Below, in pieces: positions 46,750 through 59,197 of a stretch of 64,000 nt of DNA. The translations under genes were made by a program, and so were the position numbers. The stretch's first letter is position 1. The number at the start of each line of letters is the position of its first letter. The notes under the pieces were generated by a model. It did not search any database and had not been told where the DNA came from. It worked only from the letters and a program-made list of their open reading frames with translations. Origin of the DNA: Ryuthela nishihirai (lineage: Eukaryota; Arthropoda; Arachnida; Araneae; Heptathelidae); the NCBI GenBank assembly GCA_038380435.1, contig JAWZYU010000013.1, forward strand, positions 8,507,901-8,571,900, given 5' to 3'.

Positions 46750-49021
46750 GTTAGATGCTTAGGCTTTTCTTTTTACTTTCAAATAGTTAAAATTTCATTA
46801 ACAGTAAATATTAAAATGTATGGTTTTAAAGCTGATAAAAGTCATTTAATGCACAGGAAATGTTTGTCATGAGAACATTCTTTATCAGAAAAAAAAATGT
46901 ACTACAAAAAAAGAGAATTCTCAAAATTTCTTCTTTTGACAAAATATGGATAGTTTGTATATTTAATGGATTTTAGAGTTTTGTAATGCATTTTCACAAC
47001 TGATATGAGTAATTTATATAGTGTGCTAATTTGATTTGAAAAGGTGAGAAACGTGTAAAAGCTGGATAACAGAGAATTTATTGTTGTAAAGATAATTATA
47101 TCTGCTTTTTGATAAAGGATGGAATCAAACAATTATCCTTGGCTATCTAATTTAGGGTTGCACTGACAGCCAAAATGGCTGAACAGCAAATATTCATCAG
47201 TGATAGTCAAATAAGGTTTTGCCAAACATCATTTTATATTTTCCTGAATAATACTTGGCATTTTATATATTTTTTATTTTAAAAGCAGAAGAGGAGCACT
47301 CACTTCACAAAGGACAGATAATATATACTTGAAGCTTTATCTAGCTTCCCTTGGTTTCTTATACAACATACACCAGGACATGCCTGCTGGCCTAGCAGTT
47401 CTGGTACACTAACCATTATACCAGGTAGGGGCTTTTCATTAAATAAAAAAAAATCATTAATGTATAACTTTTAATAGTCATTTGTAATTACCTTGAACAT
47501 TGAAAAATCACAATTTCTCGTACATGCATTTAATAATGGTGCATTATTAGAATGATAACATCTTTCATTTCTTCAAACACTACTTCAAGCTCATTGTGGA
47601 TAGAGATCTACTCCTGGAAAATTCAGGTGGACATATATTTTAATTATATTATCTTTGCAGCAGTTTTTTAGTATTTTACAATAACTGAATGGATAATTGT
47701 TACAGTTTGCTTTTAGCCATTCAAAGTTGCAATCTATAATAATAACTTTTCAGTAAATATTTTACCTTCCACCAATATTTGTTGACATGTCTGATAAAAA
47801 AATTTAACTATAATAGAATAGAGGCTTAATAATCCAAGTTGTTCTCAATTGCGGCACAGAGGTTTAAAATCTTTAAGGTAACACAGTGAGCTAGCAAAAT
47901 TTCAAGTACTTTGATGACAGTTTCACTGTTAAAGTAATAATTAAAGAAATGCTAATCTTTAAAAGATCATAATGCATCATTTTGCACATAATTCAAACAT
48001 ACCAATTATATAATAGGTATAATGCTATCCTTAATAAAAGTAGAGTTCATCTGTTAGGTAATTCCAAAGTTCACTGGTTAAGGTGGTAAACTTGTACTGG
48101 GGAAATATCTCGGTAGATAATGCCCTGTAACTTACACTGGATTGAAATTGCTGAAGAGTAGAGTCTTCATAAAGAAATGTGATCAACAGTCAAGTATTTA
48201 GTCGTTTAAGATATCTTTATATTCATTGCTTTACATTCTAGCCTCGTTCTGCAATTTGGTGCAGGTGGGGGTTGTTTTGCTTGGGTAAATGTTATTATGC
48301 AGCAGGAGCTTGGGGATAGTATCATCAATTAAACTGATCTACACTCGATTTTTAATGTCATTGATATTTGTAAAAGTCAATAGATTTGCTCTGAAGATGA
48401 CAGGTTCTGTACTGTGATTTGCTGCAGGTGGGAGTTATTCAAATAGGAAGCTTGTTAGTCTGCTGCAGGAACATGTAGATGATTACATCAATAGTAAGCT
48501 TACACAATCAAGGTCACATTTAGGTAAGCTAGCAAGTTGCGTTATTGAAAGTCAGTAATAGAATTACCAGAAATTTTGAATTGGTGTGATTAAGCATTTG
48601 TATTTCATGTGAAATATGAATTAACCCATATCTTAAAGATAGATAAAATCGGAAATGCATCCATCTAGGAGTTGAGTCATTTAAAATTATTTTAATTATC
48701 TTTTAGATATGAGTTAATTCACATTGTACATAAAATGGTGGTTTGGTTTTTAGATTGTGATTGAAAAAGTGATATCATTTTCAAGGATTACTTTTCGAAG
48801 GAAAGAAATGATGGCCAACAGCAATCTCTATAGAATAATTACTCTCCCAGGTTATTAGTATGGTGATTAGTTTCATTTCTTCTAACAATAATGGACAAGT
48901 GTTTTTATGTCCAATAGTAATGGATATCAAAGCATATCCCATTTTTAGTCTCCATTAGCAATTCCTGCTTATCTACTTCACATGGCAACCAGTTAATTGG
49001 GAATATGTCTCATTTCATTCA
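46750..49021 (+). other. Intron 5 start with one foldback repeat
   Basis: Mostly featureless AT-rich intron. Exceptions are a foldback at 48607-48724, with arms beginning ATGTGAAATATGAATTAACC and (complement) ATGTGAATTAACTCATATC, and two diverged ~110-bp direct copies at about 48250-48360 and 48415-48530 (GCAGGTGGGRGTTRTT...CTGCAGGA..). Confidence 0.55.
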
Positions 49022-50195
49022 GAAGGGTTTGTGATGTCTTACAGGTTCACCAAAAATCTGTCAAGTGCTTAAGATTCAGCAACTTTCTAACAGAAAGTGC
49101 ATGTTTTAACCAATCAGAACTCCTGATGATCACAGTAATTGGTAGGGTCCTGTGTTAGTTTTGTCTGTCTAGTCTGTGAATTCTTCTTGCGGGATAGTCT
49201 CGGAGAGTGGCCTCAATGTTTCAGATGGGAGGCTTTGCTAAGAGTTAACCCCATAAGTAATTACAATCATATTTTGGTACATTTAGATGGGAAAGTAGTG
49301 CCCACTCTGACAATAATTGAAACATTAAACGCGATGCTGCCTACAGACATTGAGGCAGGATATTTGTGTTTTAAGGTATTTCCTTACATTTCTAGCCCTC
49401 CATTGTTTTCAACACTATAACTATATCCATGCTTATGCAACTTGCACAATAGAGCCACATATGCTCAGTGTTCCAGTGTGGATCATATTGATCTTTACTT
49501 GCACACCTGAGAAGGCAAGTTCTATCAACTGCAATGGTGACCAGCATATTCTAATGACTTCCCTAAGTGGAAGGAAGAAAAGGAGGTACAATGCATCAAA
49601 ATGGTAAATAGCATCTCTTACCTTGTGATGAAAAAGCACACCAACCATCTACCCTGCCTGGCAAGATCTCTTGTGCCAGTTGGAAAGACCATCACATTTC
49701 ATTGAATCCAGTGGGACTCGGACTCATCAGTGTACCACTATCACAGTTTTTCTCACCCACAGTGAAGACTTTCTGTAGCAGATGAGACTGTTAGCCTCAA
49801 CATTGACTACAGTTTCTATTCCTGCTTCTGAGCTTTCAGATTCCACTTCTGAAAGGGCTCATTCCTGACCACAGATGACATGGCGTTCCAAGCCCCAAGG
49901 GCAGAAGAAGCATATTTTTTCCCCTCATGTGGTTGTCTCAGATCTGTATCTGTCAGATGACGACATGGATTACCTCAGTTCACAAAATCATCAGCAGCAA
50001 TGGTCAAATTACAGAAGAAATTGTTATCCACCCAAAATTCTTAAGATGTGAGATAGCCACACTCATGCAATGGAATTGTCATGGATTCCACAGAAAACTT
50101 TGCAGCATCACTGGATTCTCATTGGGGCACATGAACCCATCTGCTTGTACTTCTGCTGTCCCCTTAATTCTCTTGGGGGACCTCAGTACACACAA

Positions 50196-50585
50196 GGGGC
50201 AGGGGTTGCTCAGTCAGTAGCACACCAGGCTCGTAATCTGTAGTTCCCAGGTTTGAGTCCCAGCTGAGTCAGCGTTGAGATTTATCATTGCAAAATTCCC
50301 TGCCCTGCCAACGGTCAGTAGGAGACAACGATGGGCTTGGAAAGGCTGCCGTCCATCGGATGGGACGTTAAGCTGTGGCCCCGTGTGCGGGTGAACCATA
50401 CCCTGTGCACGTTAAAGAACATGCTGGATGGCCTTGCCGGGAGGCTACCATCTGTCTCCCAACAGCTGTTCCAGTGGGTCCCCTCCCCCATCATTCTCTG
50501 AGCCTTTGGGGTCCATGTGACCTGGCAATTTAGCCCATGGTGTGCAAAAAAGTGCCACTCAGAGGTAAAACAACCCGACCCAACA
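50196..50585 (+). mobile_element. S1 SINE inside J2
   Basis: Full-length S1 with slightly diverged boxes (A box TTGCTCAGTCAG; B box GGTTTGAGTCC) and tail CAACCCGACCCA. Flanks are J2 endonuclease sequence on both sides. I could not find a clean target-site duplication. Confidence 0.9.
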
Positions 50586-51815
50586 ACTCTGTGCTTACAG
50601 CCCTCTTTGTGGCAGTAATGGCACCAATGGGAATGGTCACATCAATTAAGCATTGGTTTAGGGATCTATCACTTTCCCACTTGGACCTGGTGTCAGGATA
50701 TAATTTCACTTTCCATCCTCACTTTCACTGCTACTTCTGCTCCTCTTCAATCCTCCCACTCTTTACATGTGAGGTACAGGATAACTTTTATAGCCATAAT
50801 CACTTCTGCATGATATGTACTCCTCGGTGCAAGCTCCTGTTCATGGTGAGGGGACCACCTTGTGAAGGTTCTGCTGGATTGGTTACTTCACAGAGTCCTG
50901 AACACTCGCCCGTGTGTTTGCTGTGCGCAGAGACTCATGTTCCTGGAAAGGAGGATCCTGGCAGTTGCTTGGGGGTCCCTGTGTTCTCTCCCCCAGCTTA
51001 TGACTGGCAGGATCCCCTTTGGTCATTTTGCCATTGGGGAGCCTGTCTCGTGTGGCTGGGCAGCGAATTTGGGGGCTGCTGCTATACACTGCTTCGGCCT
51101 CTGCTTCAGGTAAATAGGAGGTTTTGGGGTGGCCTCATCAGGATCAATTGGCTGGTGGGCAGGTCCTGCTAGGGTCAACCATGCCGAGTGGTGAGTAACC
51201 TTGCCCATGTCCGGGCAATGGTTTGTGAGTTTCCACATGGATTTCTTACTTTTGTAGTTTTCTTTCATTTGTGAGATTGAGTTGCTTCTCACTTTTCTTT
51301 ATTTTACTACTACCCTGGCTGTGTGGGTATGGTGCCCAATTGGGTGTCCCTTTGTTGGACTCTGTGGTGGGTGGGGACAACGGGCACTGAATCCCCCCTT
51401 CCCCCCCAAAAAAAAACACCAATCCCGAAAAGGAAAATTAGCCCGAGAATGCCATTAAAAGAGCTCAGCATGAGCCCCCATGTTGTGTGTCTTTATTGTC
51501 ATTGTCTTTTGTGTGTTTCTCCATCTCCAAGATTTCTGGTCATCCATTCTACAGGTGATCAGGTTCTTGGACTTGCAGGTGGAGACTGCATGCTCCAAAC
51601 ATTCAAAGCTTCTTTTGAAAGTTACAGCAATTTGGTGGAGTGGCAGTCACTGTCACTCCACACAAGACGCTCAATTCCTCCCGGGGCCACCTCTAGGTTT
51701 CTAAGAAGGAAATTCTCTCGGAGCTTTCATCCCAGGGAGTGACAGCAGTCCACCGGGTTTAGCAATGCCATGATGGAAAGTTAGTACCCACCAGGTACTA
51801 ATCATTACTTTCAAC

Positions 51816-52060
51816 ATGCCACACCTGAATGCTTCCATCAAGGCAGGGTACTTAAACTGCGAAGTACGGCTGTATATTCCTAATTCTCTGCATTGTTTTC
51901 AATGCCAGAGATTCGGCCATGCCCACACAGCATGCTGGGGTAAACCTACCTGCGCTCGTTGTGACAGTCAGGATCATCTTGAACCTGACTGCACAGCAGA
52001 GAAGGCATGATGCGTAAACTGTAGTGGTGAGCATCCGGTGTAGTCCTATGACTGTCCAAA
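51816..52060 (+). pseudogene. Gag zinc-knuckle region of LINE J3
   Basis: The frame carries HCFQCQRFGHAHTACW and CARCDSQDHLEPDC, two CX2CX4HX4C knuckles. A third (CVNCSGEH...YDC) follows a TGA at about 52008 and another stop near 52041. The same knuckle region in J1 is split by an S1 SINE. Gag of this LINE group binds element RNA as a ribonucleoprotein. The upstream gag frame is broken as well. Confidence 0.82.
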
Positions 52061-52671
52061 GTGGCTGGAGGAGAAAGAGCTACAGCACCTAAAGACCCTC
52101 CATAGCATCAGTTATCCAGAGGCGAGGAAGCTCGCTGCACCAATCTGGCAAGGTTTCCTATGCCAGTGCGGTCATCGGAAAGCCCATGATTAAGATGGCT
52201 TCCATGGCGATGCAGACCAACATCAGCGTTCCACCTGCTGAATCTTTCTCGCCTGCTGTCAAGTACCTCGACCTAAGCGAACCCAAGTCAGTGTCAATCT
52301 CGACATTAACTGTGGTTTACTTTCCTGCGAATGTGCCTTCCACTTCTGGAAAGCCCCCTCCATCCTGCCCACAAATAGCAAGACCTTTCAAGCCCAAGGG
52401 GCCCCACCAGTGCCAAAAAAAGTGCCTTTTAAAAGTCACCAGTGCCTTTTAAATCCTCATTCGCTGGTCTGTGATCCGTGTCACTCAGATGACTCCAAAG
52501 ACATGGACACAGACCATCCCATTTTTCCCAAACCGTCGCTGGCAATGGTTAAAATAAATCAAAAGTCGTTCTAAGATCTGAGATGGTACACTCCTACAAT
52601 GGAAATGTCGTGGATTCCATAGGAATATTGAGGACATCGAGTTCCTCCTGAGGGCACACAAGCCCATCTGC

Positions 52672-53403
52672 GTGTGTCTGCAGGAGACATGCTTGCAGAC
52701 AGCCAATGATCCCACTATCCAGCACTTCTCTCTCGTTCGCCGGGAACAGGATGGAGATGGTCCAGCTCACAGGGGTGTCACCATCCTCGTGAGCAACCAT
52801 TCTCCATTTCAGGTCATACCCCTCACAACTAACTTAGAGATGGTTGCCATCTGCCTCTTTGTGGGAATTTCGTTGACTGTTTATTATGTCTATCTACCAC
52901 CCAGAAGCATCGTTTTCCAGGATGACTTTGATGACCTTGTCTTGCAGCTGCCATCCCCCTTCCTCATCATGGCGAACTTCAACAGACGCAGTCCAATCTG
53001 GGGCAGTGCTGACACCAATGGGAGGGTCCTTGAGCAATGGCTGCTGGATCTTTCTCTCTCCCTGTTGAACATTGGTATCAGTGTGTACTTTCACTCCCCA
53101 ACCCACACATTCACTGCCATTGACCTCACTGTCTGCTCCTCCTTGATCCTTCCACTCTTTACATGGGAGGTCGAGGACAATCCACATGGAAGTAATCACC
53201 TCCCCGTGGTGTGCACCATCTCCCATGGGGGAACTTGCAGCCCTTCACGTGTATCCCAGTGGAGGCTTGATCGGGCTGATTGGAGTGGCTTCAAGCTCTT
53301 ATTTGAGCTCGATGAGCACTCTGTCAGCCAGGAGCCCATCAATGTGGTAGTAGCAGAGATAACAGACTGTATCATAGATGCAGCTGCCTATACTATTTCT
53401 TAG
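52672..53403 (+). pseudogene. AP endonuclease domain of LINE J3
   Basis: An open frame of 243 residues covers most of the endonuclease-exonuclease-phosphatase domain. MCLQETCLQ (metal-binding Glu), GVTILVSN, VYYVYLPP, FLIMANFNRRSPIWGS, HTFTAIDLTVC and SNHLPVVCT follow in the expected order. Two catalytic positions are altered relative to the family pattern: GDFN reads ANFN, and the final SDH reads SNH. The domain would nick target DNA to prime reverse transcription. With both Asp residues lost it should be inactive even if translated. Confidence 0.85.
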
Positions 53404-53406
53404 ACC

Positions 53407-54800
53407 TTGACTCAGTTTCCACAGTTCCCAAAACCGTGGTGGAATCCTGACTGCACCATAGTTCGTGAGGCTCAGAACAAGGGTTGGAGGGTGTTTCGAA
53501 GATATCTGACATCCCCTAACCTTGAAGCATTCAAATGCGCCAGGGCAAAAGTCCATTTCATCCGGCACCAGAAGGAATCATCTATCCCCAGCACAACCAG
53601 TTCTAAGGTTGTGTGGAATAAGGTCCAGAGGATGGGTGGGAAATACACGTCCCACTCATTATCAATCCTGGAGCACAATGGACAGGCAATTGCTGATCCC
53701 CGAGCAATTACCGACACTCTGGGGGAGTCATTCTCCTCCATCTCTTCTTTATCCTTCTACACCCCCGAGTTTCTGGACCAGAAGAGCAAGGCGGAATGCT
53801 CTCCGCTGTCCTTCCATTCGAGCCTTGAGTCTTACAACAGCCATTCACAGCAGAGGAGCTTTGCCTTGCTCTGCACACTTCCCATGCATCCATTGTCGGG
53901 GCAGACAATGTCCATTATGCTATGCTCCAACATCTCTCACCACTGAGTAAGGATCGGCTGCTCTGACTTTTCAACTGCATTTTCATCGAGGAGCAGTTTC
54001 TGGACTCCTGGCGGGAGGCCATCATCTTGGCCTTTCCCAAGCCAGGCAAGATCCCAAGATTCCTTCAAATTATCATCCAATTGTGTTGACGAGCTGTGTC
54101 TGCAAGGTGCTGGAGAGAATGGTAAATACCATGCTGGCCTGGTATTTGGAACATCATGGCCTTCTTTCCAACACCCAGTGTCGCTTTTGCAGGGACAGGT
54201 CTACTTTAGACCACCTGATCTGCCTCGAATCGGCGATCAGGAATTCGTTTTTATGATGAGAGCACCTGGTGTCCATTTTCTTCAACATTGAAAAAGTGTA
54301 TGACACAGCGTGGAGATTCGGCATTCTTCATGACCTCCATAGCTTCAGCTTGATAGGTCACATGCAAATCTTCATTGCAGACTTCTTATCTTCTCGTAGT
54401 TTTCGAGTTCGTGTTAGAAACACTCTGTTGCAGCCTTCCCCCAAGACCAGGGGGTGCCACAAGGCTGCGTCCTGATTGTTACGCTTTTTGCTGTCAAGAT
54501 AAATTCTATTACACAGCAACTTCCTCCGATTGTAGGCAATGCCCTCTATGTTGATTACTTTAGCATCTTTTGCTCATTGTCCAGCATGAGGGTCATTGAA
54601 TGACAACTGCAAACTGCCCTGAACAATCTCTTGGTTTGGGAGACGGCCATTGGGTTTCAGTTCTCCCCTCAGAAGACCGCTTGTGTGCACTTTTGCCACA
54701 AGCGTAATCTTCATCTGGACCCCGAGCTGCAGCTCAAGGGTAGCATCATTCCAGTTGTGGTGGAGACCAAGTTTCTCTGTCTCATCTTCAACTGGAAATT
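53407..54800 (+). pseudogene. Reverse transcriptase region of LINE J3
   Basis: Starts with the linker FPQFPKPWWNPDCTIVREAQ (53407-53946), then the RT in several frames. FFNIEKVYDTAWR is at 54269-54330 (motif A region, with Asp at YDTAWR). GCHKAASGCVL-like motif B sits near 54450. NALYVDYFSIF near 54540 is the YxDD site (second Asp changed to Tyr). FSPQKTACVHFCHKRNLHLDP follows at 54631-54720. Several stops (about 54241, 54475, 54602). Confidence 0.8.
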
Positions 54801-55339
54801 GACCTGTTTACCACACATCCAACATTTCAGGTCCAAGTGCACTCTGGCATTGAACATCCTTAAGAACTTGGGGGGTGGACTGATGTTCTTTGCTTTGCCT
54901 CTACTGTGCACTTGTCTGGTTGAAACTGGACTACAGATAACAGGTGTATGACTCTGCCTGGGATTCGGTGGGAAGGTGCTAGACCCTCTACACCATCAGG
55001 CCCTCCGTGTTTGCATGGGGGCCTTCTACACCTCACTGGTCCAGTCTCTACGTTGTGACTGACAAACAATCTATCTATTCACTGTCAGCAGTTGTCCCTA
55101 CATTATGCAGTAAAATTGCGATCCCTGCCAGGCCATCCCACTTGGGCTGCATTTTCAGTCCCCGGTGGGAAATGTTATACCAGAATCAGCCAACTGCCAT
55201 TTGTTCTTTTGGTTTGTGTGTCCGAGGTTACCTGCGAGACATTAACACCGGTCTCAATAGCATAGCACAGTCGACAGCCGAGCCACTTCCACTGTGGCTC
55301 ACTGTTTCCCCTTCCTGCGATTTTTCTCTGTGCAGCACG

Positions 55340-56093
55340 GGGAAGGCCTTTACACCCGACTGTGTGTATCGGCAACTCTTTGCCAGCCATTGTGCTGAGT
55401 ATCCGGACTTCTTGCCTGTCTTCACAGATGGCTCGAAGTCTGGCGCATTGGTGGGATCAGCCATGGTCTGCTGTGATGTAATCATTGCAGACCAGATCCC
55501 ACAGCAGTGTTCCCATCTTCACTGCAGAACTGCATGCTATCAGCTGCGGCTGATGTCATCATCGTTGGTGTGTGCTTTACACTGACTCACTTAGCTCACT
55601 ACAGGCTTTGATCTCGGTGAGGCATCGGCCTCACCCTGTTCTCTCCAAGATCCACCAGCAGTTCCATTGTCTGGTAGGCGCTGCCACTGTTCTCTTCTGT
55701 TGGGTGCCCGGTCATGTCTGGATCAGGGGCAACGATTTGGCATATGCTGCTGTCAGGTCTGCCACGCCCCTATCAGACTCTCCCCTGTACTTGGACTTCC
55801 AGCAGCGTTTTTCCATCGAGCTCCAGGCACAGCGGCAGAAATCTTGGTCTGAACAGGTTGGTAACAAGCTTTTCGAGATCAAGCCCATTGTGTGGCAATC
55901 TTGGTTTTTCGAGATTTTCCATTGTGGTTTTCGAGATCAAGCCCAAACTGTGGCAATCTTGTTTTCGCAGGAATTGCAAGGAAAAAGTTTTACTTGCTTG
56001 GCTCCTCTTATTCGTTTCACTCATTCCTTTCTTCTTTGGGCAGACAACGAACCTAAGTGCAAGTTTTGTGACACCATTTTAAGCATATTTTAA
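55340..56093 (+). pseudogene. RNase H region of LINE J3
   Basis: FLPVFTDGSKSGALVGSAMV (55007-55585 frame) holds the first catalytic Asp. A frame change near 55575 leads to LYTDSLSSLQALISVRHRPH (second Asp region) and FCWVPGHVWIRGNDLAYAAV. In the last block the usual catalytic Asp of the LAD pattern reads as Tyr (LAY). A short internal repeat follows at about 55877-55955 (TTTTCGAGATCAAGCCCA..TGGCAATCTTG twice). It ends with the CKFCDT tail. Confidence 0.8.
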
Positions 56094-57021
56094 TCTCTTG
56101 TCCAGCTTTTAATCTTGAATGGTGATTTTATTTTACCTTTGATGATTTTACGTCCTAGCCCCTTGCACTCGGACATCTTTTAACTGATGACTCCTTTTTA
56201 CTACTGTCTTTGTTTTTTTCCCCATTTTACTAGTTATTTTAACAGACTGTGATTTTATGGCTTTATCCTTTTTCTTTTGATCATCCTGGGTCTTTTACAC
56301 CCAGGTTCGTTTTATCTTTTTGTACTTTTGTCTTTATTGCTTTACACTTTTACCGTTTTTATGTTTATTTTAACTTTGGTTGTAAGTCAAACGTCTTTTA
56401 GCTCTTTATTTGTTTATGTTTGGCGCAATATAGCCCTCATCACTCTTGTGCATAAAACTCCAAACAACCAACCAAGCATGATATGTAACATCTCCTGTGA
56501 AGGGCCTTGCAACCCTTTATGTGTGTCACACTGGAGAATTGATCAGGCTGACTGGAGGGATTTTGAACTCCTATGTTTTAGACCAACATTCAGTCAGCCA
56601 GGAGCCAATCAATGTTGCAGTAGCAGAGATTATAGATTGCATAGTGCAAGTAGCTGCCTCAAACATCCCTAAGACTTCTACATGGTTTCTCCAGTTTCCA
56701 AAACCATGGTGGAATTCCAACTTGTAAAGCTCAGAACAAGGATTGGGGAATGTTTCGGAGATATCTGAGCATCTTGGATATCTCCAGAAACTTCGACATC
56801 TTTGACTTTGAATCATTCAAGCATACCAGGCCAAAAGCCCACTTCATCCAGTGCCAAAGCCAGAAGGAATCTTGGATCAAGTATGCATCATGTATCAACC
56901 ACATGACCAGTTCTGAGGTTGTACCAGATAAAGTCCAGAAGATAGGTGGGAACTCTTCATCCCACTCATCATCAAAGATAATGGCTAGTCAATTGCTGAT
57001 CCTTAAGCAATTTCCAACACT

Positions 57022-57038
57022 GGGGGGGGGGGGGGGGG
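57022..57038 (+). repeat. 17-base poly-G run
   Basis: An uninterrupted G homopolymer inside J2. Copy number is prone to sequencing error; another run of 11 G lies at 1856-1866. Confidence 0.95.
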
Positions 57039-57579
57039 ATATTTTTCATCCATCTCTTCTTCAGCATATTCTCTTAAGTTTCAGGCCCAGAAGAGCATGG
57101 CTGAAAGCAATCCTCTGTCTTTCAATTCAAATGGCCCAGAGTCTTATAACAGGCTATTCACAGGGGAGGAGCTGCACCTTGATCTGATCTTTTCCTGTGT
57201 TAATGCTGTCATGCCAGACAATATCTGTTATGCCATGATCCAACACCCCTCATCATTGAGTAAGGATCGGCAGCTGCAAATTGCACCAGTTGACAAGAAG
57301 TCTGAAACTTTCCCAAAATCACTGAGAAAAAAAAACTCAGAAAAGAGTTGTCCTGTTTCAAGTAAAAATTTATTTTCCTATTATTAGGAAAGAAATTTCC
57401 TTTCTGTTTATATATATTATAATCTGATCCATTAATTTTTTAATAATCGTGTTTGAATAGCGACATCTTTTTTCACTGTATCACTCTATAAATGTCTTAT
57501 TTAAATTAATGTTCTTCCATTGTAGATAAAAATTTCATTTTAATACAATTTGGAATTAAATGCTGCTTAATTTGCAATA

Positions 57580-58808
57580 CATGGTGTTTCTAAAAGGCCT
57601 GGTCAAACTTTGGAAATCAATGAATATTTTTTTGTGATAAAACGTTTTCCTGCACATCAGTGAAACTTTTTTCCACAAAAATATTTATTGATATATTGAT
57701 GTTGTGAATATTTATGTACTGTTTAAAACTTTGGAAATGTTATCTATTGCACTTAGTGATGAAAAAATTTTCTGAGAACATTGGGCCAAAAGTTCTTCCC
57801 TTCTAAGTTGTAGCGCATTTTGAGAGTTCAAGTAAGGATGCCTATCAAAAAGTACAATGCTAGGTAAATTTGCATCATTTGCAAGTGTGATAGCAGTAGG
57901 TGAATGTTGGACAAAATTGCACCACTCTTGGTGATCTCAATCGTATATATACTTCCAGTTGGATTGGTAGAGGTGGTTCAGCTGCATGACCTGTACGTTC
58001 TTGCGATTTGATTCCAATGGATTTCTTATTGGGACACTTTAAAGCTGATGTTTATGCTACCTCAGTTCCTAGTAAAAGCAAGCTCTCTGCAAATGGATCG
58101 TGGATGGTTGTCAAAGAATTTAAAACACTCTGGGACTTTTGAACATGTTTGACTGTCAATGAGAAGATGCTATGAGGTGTGTATTTGTACTCAGGGAGGC
58201 CATTTTGAACACTTGCTTTGATGTAGACTAACATAATTGTTCTCATCGATCACTTACTGTGTGCTGTAATAATTGGAATAGAAACTAATGAACTTCACAG
58301 GCTTCCTTACTTGCACTCTCTAAATGTGCTATAATTTGGGAGCATTTGTGTCCCAATGTTTATAGTAATCACATTCCCAAAGTTTGTGGGGTGGGGGTGG
58401 CTCAGTCGGTAGCACGCCAGGCTCGTAATCTGTAGTTACCAGGTTCGAGTCCCAGCTGGGTCAGCATTGAGATTTATCTCCGCAAAATTCCCTGCCCTGC
58501 CCACGGTCAGTAGGGGACACCAATGGGCTTGGAAAGGCCGCCGCCGTCCGTCGGATGGGACGTTAAGCCGTGGCCCCATGTGCGGGAGAGCCATACCCTG
58601 TGCACGTTAAAGAACACGCTGGATGGCCTTGATGGGAGGCTACCATCTGTCTCCCAACAGCTGTTCCAGTGGGTCCCCTCCCTCAACCTTCTCTGAGCCT
58701 TCGGGGTCCATGTGACCTGGCCATTTAGCCCATAGTGTGCAAAAAAGTGCCGCTCAGAGGTAAAACAACCCAACCCAAAGTTTGAGTAGACTTTTTGGAA
58801 ACACTCTG
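57580..58808 (+). mobile_element. Mariner-like element with nested S1 SINE
   Basis: Terminal inverted repeats CATGGTGTTTCTAAAAGGCC (left) and CAGAGTGTTTCCAAAAAGTC (right, complement), TA on each side (57578-57579, 58809-58810). A transposase remnant near 57990-58230 reads MDFLLGHFKADVYATSVP in a plus-strand frame, matching the C-terminal catalytic block of mariner-type transposases. The rest is eroded. An S1 SINE sits at 58387-58776. Confidence 0.8.
58387..58776 (+). mobile_element. S1 SINE inside the mariner
   Basis: Well-preserved full-length S1 (A box TGGCTCAGTCGG, B box GGTTCGAGTCC, tail ACAACCCAACCC). The 8-bp duplication AAAGTTTG is at 58379-58386 and 58777-58784; the preceding CCC is shared with the SINE tail, so the true duplication may be longer. 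Confidence 0.93.
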
Positions 58809-59197
58809 TATAATATGCATTATTTTCCTTTATTAGTTATTTGTGAAAAAGTTCTAAAATTCATTTTTTTTTTGAGTGACCACAGTTAAAATCAGGTCAT
58901 CTACTCCAATTAAGTTTTTCAGGCATGGCATTGTAAGGGTTAAAGAATCATAACCTCTTATATGTAAAAGGAAAGGACCATACTGACCCTTCATCATTTA
59001 CGAAAAATAAATCACTTAATGGTTAAATTGATTCCTTCACCCCAGATATTTAAATGTTGCTCTACAGATACGTGTGTTTTTACTTCTAATAGTTTTTCAT
59101 TAAAAAAAATTGCATTATTGTAATAGTTTTTCGTGAAAATAACTGAATTATCGTAAGAGTTTTTCATCTAAATAACTGCATTATCATGTTTATTTAG

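Larger units (their letters stand above)
50820..56475 (+). mobile_element. I/Jockey-like LINE copy J3, complete length
   Basis: A 5,656-bp element flanked by the 12-bp duplication GCATGATATGTA (50808-50819 and 56476-56487) within J2. This makes J3 the reference for element length, with a 5' UTR beginning CTCCTCGGTGCAAGCTCC and a 3' end AAACAACCAACCAA. Layout: 5' UTR about 0.6 kb, gag with CCHC knuckles (51500-52450), AP endonuclease (52600-53230), RT (53900-54800), RNase H (55400-55800), 3' UTR. Internal stops and frameshifts make it defective despite full length. Confidence 0.95.
49022..57290 (+). mobile_element. I/Jockey-like LINE copy J2, split by SINE and by J3
   Basis: An older, diverged copy. 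Gag remnant at 49022-49720, endonuclease remnant at 50060-50195 and 50586-50819. It resumes after J3 at 56476-57290, with the endonuclease-RT linker FQFPKPWWNSNL near 56690 and later LSKDRQLQIA. It ends by truncation before the RT core. A full S1 SINE (50196-50585) and the whole J3 element lie inside it. Confidence 0.85.
57291..58945. mobile_element. TTAA-ended piggyBac-like repeat split by a mariner
   Basis: Repeat related to 32490-32819. GGAATTAAATGCTGCTTAAT is before the mariner; TTATTTGTGAAAAAGTTCT and a GTAAGGGTTAA end near 58940 come after it. The mariner sits between them at a TA. Confidence 0.5.

Noticed and set aside
47380..47430. tRNA-like stretch (complement TATAATGGTTAGTGTACC)
   Set aside because: Only an A-box-like half is present; no convincing B box or partner, so not reported as an RNA gene or SINE.
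50537..51172. 211-residue open frame
   Set aside because: It runs across S1, J2 and the 5' UTR of J3; the frame crosses two insertion boundaries and cannot be a gene.
57022..57038. Poly-G run as a G-quadruplex regulatory element
   Set aside because: A homopolymer in a dead LINE copy, likely replication slippage or sequencing noise.
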